Shown piece after piece: positions 57,094 through 64,000 of a stretch of 64,000 bases of DNA. The translations under genes and the position numbers were made by a program. The notes below the pieces were generated by a model, which saw nothing but the letters and a program-made list of their open reading frames with translations, searched no databases and was not told the DNA's origin. Position 1 is the stretch's first letter. Each line of letters starts with the position of its first letter. Origin of the DNA: Siniperca chuatsi. Its lineage: Eukaryota; Chordata; Actinopteri; Centrarchiformes; Sinipercidae. The stretch covers positions 5,170,214-5,234,213 of the forward strand of contig NC_058058.1 in the NCBI RefSeq assembly GCF_020085105.1. Reading direction: 5' to 3'.

Positions 57094-57111
57094 GAAATCG
57101 AAATTGAAAGT
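57094..57111 (+). promoter_or_regulatory. ISRE upstream of psmb9a
   Basis: GAAATCGAAATTGAAAGT holds three GAAA half-sites at an exact 6-base period, about 200 bases upstream of the psmb9a start codon (56895). It is oriented opposite to the tap2 element relative to its gene. An IRF/STAT response is inferred from the motif and from the known interferon induction of PSMB9. Confidence 0.8.
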
Positions 57112-57831
57112 TAAATTGTCCCTCCTCTGAGCTGTGAGCTTGTGTTTCAAACCTGTGAGTGTCACTGCAATGTACACACATGCCATTTCAGTTAGGTAGG
57201 CAAAGTGTGCATTAGACTTTGTGATGGGATAACATCTAACACTAAATACAGTGCACACAGTATATGCACTAGAAATGTTTAAGAACCATAAATGATATGA
57301 GACTAATAATATACTCTTTATCTTATACGTTATAACAAGATAAATAGTATATTCTTATAACGTGATAAGTTTGTATGTCGTGATAACATGAAAATATCTT
57401 GTTATAACGTGAAAAAACCTCACTGTAACAATAAACTTTTCACATTTTAACGTGAAACTGATCCGTTTTTCTTTTTCTGTCATGGCAGCGATACACAGCA
57501 GCAAGAACCGTAATTTACAGAACACATCACAAATCCTTGAAGATAGTTTGAAGCACAGAACTCAAAGAAAGAAAGAGAGGTTTTGGAAATTGTTTTATTC
57601 TCTTTTTTCCCCTCGCATTAATAAAACATGTGATTTGGACACATAAAAAGGCAGAAAGATGTTCAAAGAGTTGAGTTTGGAATTTATATTGGTGTATAGA
57701 TTTTGTATAAACAAACCTGAATCATATAATGAAGCTCAATTGTGTTTACACCACTGTCTGTTTCCACATAAGATTCACGTTTTTCATTACCAGGCAACTA
57801 ACCAGTTCTTCAGGTGTCTGACTTGTTTTCC

Positions 57832-57862
<31 letters not shown>

Positions 57863-57968
57863 ATTTGTTACTTCCTACACAGAGCAAATTAGTGATACAA
57901 TTGTTCAATGCAAAATTATGCAAAATAAAATAAAAAAAATCCTAATTTCATTGGTCGCTCAAAGGTAG
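57112..57968. other. psmb9a-psmb12 intergenic region
   Basis: No gene recognised. It contains a GT microsatellite at 57836-57862 and, on the minus strand, an AATAAA near 57593-57598 that could end psmb12 transcripts. Confidence 0.55.
57836..57862. repeat. GT dinucleotide microsatellite
   Basis: GT run about 110 bases beyond the psmb12 stop codon, probably in its 3' UTR. Confidence 0.9.
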
Positions 57969-60900
57969 TCACTCATCATGGAACTTGGGCAGCTTGTCAC
58001 CAGGGACAACCACATGCTCCACCCCCTTTTCCGTGATCACCACCAGGTGAGCCACGCCCCCGCTGACGTTGTCTCTGCCCATGGCCAGAGCTAGAGCTGT
58101 GAGCAGGAGGACAGAGGGAGGGCGGAGGAGGAAGGAGGACAGACAGGAACAAAAAGCAGGAGACATATAGGTCAGGTTGGACAAGAAAGAGATGCAGTGT
58201 GATAATCCAATAATGATTATGCACCTACTGACAACTACCAAGTCACCAACAAACATTTAATTCACCTTTAAAATTGATTTCCATTTAATTCTTTGTATTC
58301 ATCTCATAAAAGACGAACATGCAACACTGCAGATCCTCCAAGTCTGAATATTAATCTAACCTCTCATTTCAGGTTAAATTTCCATACTTTGGTCACATGT
58401 TGACAACTAAGTCATCTTCATGACAGCTGAGCAAACTCCAATATGCTGCTGAAGATGTGAGACGTCTTTGAAAATGTGAGTTAAGATTATGTCAAACTCT
58501 CATTTTACATTTTTAACCCTTACAAAGCAAGCAAACGTTTATTCTCATTTTCTGCTACACTCTTGTACATATTCGTACATTGTCATGGAATCACAACTCA
58601 ATTTCCCCAAAAGACATTTTCAAATCCTGACATGAACTTCCTGTACAAACAGGTACAAGCTTATTTAAGTTTGGGTACAGAAGTAAAATAATACAACAGT
58701 ACCATTAGTGGCGAACTGTAGGCATTCCTCTCTGCTCATGTTGGGTTTGTATTTGGCGTCAACGTAGCCGTAGATGTAAGTACTGCCTGAGCCACCGATG
58801 GTAACCGGCTGACTGATTAACATCCCACCTAGAGACACTACGTACACCTGGAGAAGGATGGAGAATATCAGTAATGCAGATGTATGCAGCAACGTGGACT
58901 TTACTACGTACTGTCATCATCACTTCTGATGTTTGACTTTCTTCCCACTCACTACCTACCTGTGGTCCCTTCTTCCTGTCCCAGCCTGCTGTGATGAAGC
59001 CGGCCTGTAGCTCATCTTTGTTTTTGTAACACAGTTCTTTCAGCACCGATGCTGCTGATATCACCAGAGGAGGGGTCTCCATCTGGACACTGTGGATTAG
59101 GGAGATCAGGGAAGATCAGGGAGAGTCAAATTTTAAAGTTTGTGCCGTTGGAAGTAAAAGAGACTTTTAATCAATTATGTTTTGTCTTGCCTTCTCAAAT
59201 GATTTTGTATTCACGTGTGTTTACTGTGTGTGTGTGTGAGACAGTTGGAGCACATACAGGATATGTGTTGGTTTGCATGCATACAGCTGTGTATGTCTTT
59301 GTCTAGGAGTCATATTAAGGAATAAAAGCAAGTCTGGAAATTTGATGGAAAATAACCAAAAGTGTGATTAATAAAATATTATGTCAGTGTGAAAATCTGA
59401 TGAACATGTTTTCTCTGTGTGCATACTTGCGTGTAATATGTGCAGGTGTATTCATATGTGTGTGTGGCACCTGTGGAAGGACAGGTGGAACTTTGCCGCC
59501 TTGGTGACGGCCTGAGCATCTGCGAGTGAGCCAGCCATGCAGCAGAAGATCCGGTCATGAACCTGAATCACCTTGTTGATTGTCTTCGATGATACATATT
59601 CGCTGAAAAAGAGAAACAAAGAGACGATGAACAAAGCCATAATGCAGAGAGACACACACACATGCTTCCAAATCAGTAATGTCGTTACTGACTATAATCC
59701 ACAGTCCTCTCATTCAGGTTGAAATTTCTGCATGTGTAGGATGAGCATCCAAGTTTTGAATTTACTTGTTGGCAACAGTCACTGCTAGCTTAATCAGTGG
59801 TGTAAGAAGTGTCCTTTACTTAAGGAAAAGTAGCAATACCACACCTTAAAAAGACATTATAAGTAAGTCCTGCATTAAATGATTTTTATGTAAAAGTATG
59901 TAAGTAACATTAGCTAAAAGTACTGTACTGCTAAATGTAACGTAAAAAGTACTCAATGCAGAAAAGTGGCCCCTGTGAGTGTTATGATACGATATATCAT
60001 TGGATTATTATTACCGACGCATCAATGTGTAAGAAGTATTTTACTGTTCTAGGTCGAGCTGGAGCTAATTTTAATGGCTTTATATACTATTTGGTAGTTT
60101 AATCTATAAAAATGCATTTTATTTATTAAGCTCATATGTTGTTTAAAATCTTAAAGTAAAGTAACTATCAAATAAATAAAGTATAAAGTACAATATTTTC
60201 TTCTGAATATAAATATATCATATAAAGTAGTATGAAATGGAAATACTCAAGTGAAGTACAAGAACATCAAATTTGTACTTAAATACAGTACTTGAGTAGA
60301 TAGTTACATTTCACCAATGAGTTTAATAGAACAATACATAAAAAAGGAACTGAAGAAGTTTTGAGGTTTATATAAAATGTAGTTTTTACTTGATCAGTGT
60401 AACATGCAGGAGCATGTGGCTTTGAGAAGTTATCCACTATCCACTCAGATAGTATTTTGCTAGCGATAATGTTAGCAAACAAGCAAGCTAAGGTTAGCCA
60501 GCTACAACCCAGCCACACTGCATGTATCCAGCCGCCGGGGTTAATGCCAGCCAATCCACCCAAGACAGCATTTTGCTACGTCAGCTAGCTAGCAGCAAGA
60601 AAGCTAATGTTAGCTAAAGCCACAGTATCACAATATATTTCACATGCTTTGCAGTAAAGTTAGCTTTGACTTTTGACTTTTTGTTTGACTGTGTGTTCTG
60701 GTGGGTGCCGGTCGTTTGTTAGCGGACTCCATTTCTAAGCCAAATTCAGCTAGCGTCGCACACTGTTGCTGCTGTACGGGAGCGGAAGAGAAGGCACTTG
60801 GGAGCGTGCATAAACGTCACATCTTGGTTTTTCACAGAAAAACGGACCCGAGTCCTTTACATAGAAATCAGTCCAAAGGCTGTTATAGGCAACCGAGAGT

Positions 60901-61798
60901 CGGGGAAGGTTTCATTTTTTAAGTGTGGTTACAGGCCGTTCACATATTGGGGAATAAAAATCGATGTCAAAAACGACATACAGTACCTTTAAAGCATATT
61001 ATTACTAGTAAATTATTTTTGCAATTTGTAAATTGCATGTTGTGTTTTAGATGTTATGGGAAACTGCTGGCCTTTTGTGCCTACACAACTTGTAGGTACA
61101 ACACATCATGCTACTTATGTGCAGAGTTTCAACTCGAATTTGGGGATTTTTATCTTCTGTTTGAATGTGTTTAACAATAAAGGCAACTTCACAACATCCT
61201 CACCCTCCAATGGATGCCCGGGAATCTGACCCAATCACGACCCCTCCATCAAAAGTGGCAGCCAGGATGGTGGTCTGAGGGAGGAGAGAGCAGGAGAGTG
61301 GGACTGTTGGTAAGATTAGATTCTCCAGCATTGAAAAAATAGTTATAGTTAACCAAATATGACAGAAGACAAATATAACACTGGGTTATACAGCATCACA
61401 GGCATACTTAGTTCCCTTTGGCTTCTTGAACAAGGCTATGAATTCTGGGATTTAGAGTTCTGATGGTGGGATGGATTTTTAAGGTGATAGTAACTGTAAA
61501 TGAAAGTGTAGCCAGTCGTTTCTTTGTAGAAATGTAAAGATTAAACTAGAGCTAACAAGTAAACAATTCACTGACAATAAAATACGTGGAAAGTCCAGTC
61601 GACGTAACTTCACTTTGTGTTTGGTTACTATTCATCTATACCTTCACCTGTGCATCCGCGAAATAGGTTATCTATCTCTTTATGTTTGCTTTGCTTTGCT
61701 GCTGCTTCGGTAGAAAAAGATACTACTGAGACCGGTCCGGATTTACTCACCCCTGTGCTGACGCCTTTGACTTGTGAGTCCGTGCAGTGTTTCTCCAT
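57969..61798 (-). CDS. psmb12: Proteasome beta1-type subunit PSMB12 (LMP2/delta-like, fish MHC paralogue)
   Basis: A beta1-type catalytic subunit related to PSMB9 and PSMB6, known in the class I region of fish. Six exons, in transcript order: 61798-61751, 61274-61204, 59602-59471, 59089-58960, 58847-58703, 58096-57969, 217 residues. A 16-residue propeptide ends STG, followed by [11 protein letters not shown] and GSDSR (Asp17). The active-site lysine ([11 protein letters not shown]) falls at mature 34 because of an extra Gly in SIGGEYV. The S1-pocket position is Met ([12 protein letters not shown]), versus Leu in psmb9a and Arg in PSMB6. The C-terminus is [11 protein letters not shown]. Exons of 132, 130 and 128 bp are the same size and phase as in psmb9a, indicating tandem duplication. 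Intron 2 carries a hAT MITE. The start is 98 bp from psmb13. Confidence 0.92.
59795..60319 (-). mobile_element. hAT-type MITE, copy 2 (reverse)
   Basis: A 525 bp element starts CAGTGGTGTAAGAAGTG and ends ACATTTCACCAATG, inverse in orientation to the copy at 42647. It has the same AAGTACT and TACTTGAGTA blocks. It is flanked by AGCTTAAT (59787-59794) and AGTTTAAT (60320-60327), an 8 bp duplication with one difference. It lies in psmb12 intron 2. Confidence 0.8.
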
Positions 61799-61896
61799 TT
61801 TCACTCCAAAATCGAAAGAGAGGAAGGAGAGGTGACGCTCTGAACAGCGACCTCAGGCGCACGGAGACGCGCGGAGACGCCGCAGTCGGGTCCAGT
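61799..61896. promoter_or_regulatory. 98 bp head-to-head spacer, probable bidirectional promoter
   Basis: The psmb12 start codon (-) ends at 61798 and the psmb13 start codon (+) begins at 61897. The spacer is GC/CpG-rich on its right half and has no TATA box. It contains ATCGAAAGAG and, across the psmb12 start, AGTGAAAATG on the minus strand, both partial IRF half-sites. Shared control is inferred from the distance. Confidence 0.75.
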
Positions 61897-64000
61897 ATGG
61901 CGCTATCAAATGTCCTCGAAACTCCTGCAGCGGGGTTTAATTTCGACAACGCGGCGAGGTATGAGCTTCTTTTTTTATGTCTTCTGAGCAGCAGACTGTA
62001 TCGATAATGACAAAAAACAAAACGCAACTCAATGTCTGAGCTTTCACCGGGATCAAAAGTGAAAGTAACTTTTTTCTTGCTTGTTGATCAGTTAAATCAA
62101 GGAAACAATATAGTGATGATGTGTTCACGGTTATTACTTTAACTATAATATATATATTCAAAAGCTGACCCCCCTCTCCTGTTACCCCCACTATCCCCCT
62201 CTAGGAACGCTGCATTAGAGGGTCTTTTTGAAGGAGGACAGGCACCTAAACCTCTGAAAACAGGCACCACGATAGCAGGGCTGGTGTTCAAGGCGAGTAT
62301 AAAGCTGGTTAAACTGAAAACATGTATGGACCAAAACAGTGACTTTCTACACTGCAGTCTGTGAACTATAAATGGATTCTTTACATTGTTTTTCAAAGCA
62401 TACCAGATTGACTTTCTTTTTTACTTCCAGGCAGCCAATGTTTATCATTAATTCCTGTATAATATAAAGGGAAACTTGCAGAAACATATAACTGCCATTA
62501 AAACAAAAACCCCAGTACACTTGGTTACTAATATCCCAATTCATCTGTGCTGCAGGATGGGGTGGTGCTGGGAGCAGACACAAGAGCTACCTCCAGTGAA
62601 GTGGTGGCCGACAAGATGTGCGCCAAGATCCATTACATTGCTCCAAATATATAGTAAGTCCATGAGCGGAGACATCTACCTTCAGATATTCTGACTGTCA
62701 TCAGTCTGCGATGTTCAGTGCTGTTACTGTTCTTTTGAAGTGAAGTGTTATCATTTGCTTTTTTGGTGAACTGCACATTTCACCATAAACTGCCTCCTTA
62801 ACTTCCATTTAAGTGATTTCCTACATACCCCAGAATGCCCTACAGTGACCTTGTATTAAGTATTAAGATTTGCCACATAAGAACATTTACAGCTGGAAAG
62901 AAAGCACTTGTAAATACAGTAACGCACTACTGAAGAGATGCAAGTTGTTGTTGCATTGCATTCTGGGCTACTGAGGCTACTGTAGGAGAAGAAATACGTT
63001 GCTCCATCTTTTGTGTGATGAATTTCTGTGGTTGTTGAAGCAAAGTAGTGGCTCGAGAAAGAAGCCATTGCTCTACTTTTCCCTCTTTCTCTTCTCTTTA
63101 ATCTTTCCCTCTCTGACTTCCCAATTCCCTTTTTCTTCTCTTCTTTAACAATCTCTCTAATGCCTCTTTCTCTCTCTCTCTCTCCCTAGTTGTTGTGGAG
63201 CAGGTACAGCAGCAGATACAGAGAAGACCACCGATCTTCTCTCCTCCAACCTCACCATTTTCTCTCTGAACAGCGGGAGGAACCCTCGTGTCGTCATGGC
63301 CGTCAACATACTACAGGATATGCTGTACAGGTTTGTGTTGCACGCGCACATGTACCTGTGTCTAGAGGTGTGTGAGTGAGTTAAACACAAGTTAAACTCA
63401 CAGTTCGTTTAAAAACTGTGGTGTTAATCAGGCCTCCCATGTTTTGATCTCTGTGTCCCTCAGGTATCACGGCCAAATTGGTGCCAATCTTATACTGGGA
63501 GGAGTAGATTGTACTGGGAACCACCTGTACACGGTGGGGCCATATGGGAGCGTAAATAAGGTGCCTTACCTAGCAATGGGTATGTGACATAACACTGTTT
63601 TGTTAGCGCTGGCAGCACTGTTACTGCAACATGTTTTTGTTACTGCTCAGGCTAACCACCTAGGTCTTGTTTTTTATGTTTCAAATGTGTCATTTTTTGT
63701 ATAAAATAGGTTTTAAAGAAACCAGAGTGTTTGAAATGGTAAATTCAAGAGTCTATATAGACAGATTAACTACCATTACTACTATTATCAATGCCAGATC
63801 ATATCAAAACATGCTCTATTCTATATTAAAGTGTCAGAGATTATGACTTTGTCTATAATTCTATAATTTACCAATATAAATTGCATTCTCCATTTTCATT
63901 TGCTGCAGTTGTGCATTTTCTTCAGTCTCAGACTCCATCCAATCTGTTTCATCTGACTTCACTTTGTGTCCATGCAGGATCTGGTGATCTGGCTGCTCTT
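61897..64000 (+). CDS. psmb13: Proteasome beta2i-type subunit (PSMB13/PSMB10-like), 5' part
   Basis: A beta2-type catalytic subunit, trypsin-like in the family, that belongs to the interferon-inducible set. Exons: 61897-61958, 62205-62292, 62556-62653, 63190-63330, 63464-63579, then 63978 to the window end (continues). Encoded: propeptide ending LKTG, mature start [20 protein letters not shown], with Thr1, Asp17 and Lys33 (ADKMCAK) all present, then [15 protein letters not shown] and [13 protein letters not shown]. Closest to PSMB10 (MECL-1). In teleosts the MHC-linked beta2i gene is called psmb13 (earlier psmb10 or psmb11), so the symbol rests on location. Intron 2 uses a GC donor (AAG|GCGAGT) at 62293, needed to keep frame with exon 3. 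A GAAAGT-containing IRF-like stretch lies in intron 1 at 62054-62068. Confidence 0.9.

Noticed and set aside
60700-61000. Possible further MITE ending near ACAGTACCTTTAAAG
   Set aside because: The right end looks like a known inverted-repeat tip, but I could not find its partner on the left, so no element is claimed.

Overview
The window is vertebrate nuclear DNA from a teleost fish, probably a percomorph. Its genes are split into many short exons with GT-AG introns. The DNA is AT-rich with many microsatellites, and it carries transposon families that I recognise as typical of ray-finned fish. The gene content and order (col11a2, hsd17b8, brd2, tap2, psmb9a, psmb12, psmb13) match the MHC class I region of teleosts. 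In these fish the antigen-processing genes sit beside class I genes and flanking genes such as col11a2 and brd2. No class I gene and no psmb8 lie inside these 64 kb.

Layout: 1-4462 (+) holds the 3' end of col11a2, with the last triple-helix exons and the COLFI propeptide. 4463-9535 is its 3' UTR and the gap to the convergent hsd17b8. hsd17b8 runs 9536-14755 (-) in nine exons and is complete. 14756-20309 holds the hsd17b8 promoter, a CTCF-like site, LINE remnants and the brd2 3' UTR. brd2 runs 20310-29154 (-) in twelve exons with one apparent frameshift. 29155-31200 is a CCAAT-, YY1- and E-box-rich promoter zone. 31200-46800 is a gene-poor block of about 15 kb with microsatellites, a 648 bp solo LTR and a hAT-type MITE. 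tap2 runs 46800-52167 (-) in eleven exons. psmb9a (53446-56895) and psmb12 (57969-61798) are both (-) with six exons each. psmb13, a beta2i-like gene, starts at 61897 (+) and runs off the window.

The right-hand genes form one functional set. Psmb9a, Psmb12 and Psmb13 are catalytic beta-type proteasome subunits (beta1-like, beta1-like and beta2-like) that generate peptides in the cytosol. Tap2 is half of the ER peptide transporter that delivers such peptides to class I molecules. An ISRE-type interferon element lies directly upstream of tap2 and another lies 200 bp upstream of psmb9a. psmb12 and psmb13 are head to head with only 98 bp between their start codons, so they probably share a bidirectional promoter.

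All exon boundaries were read by eye from splice signals, reading-frame phase and resemblance to known families. No alignment was run, and UTR limits and transposon edges are approximate unless a target-site duplication is given.
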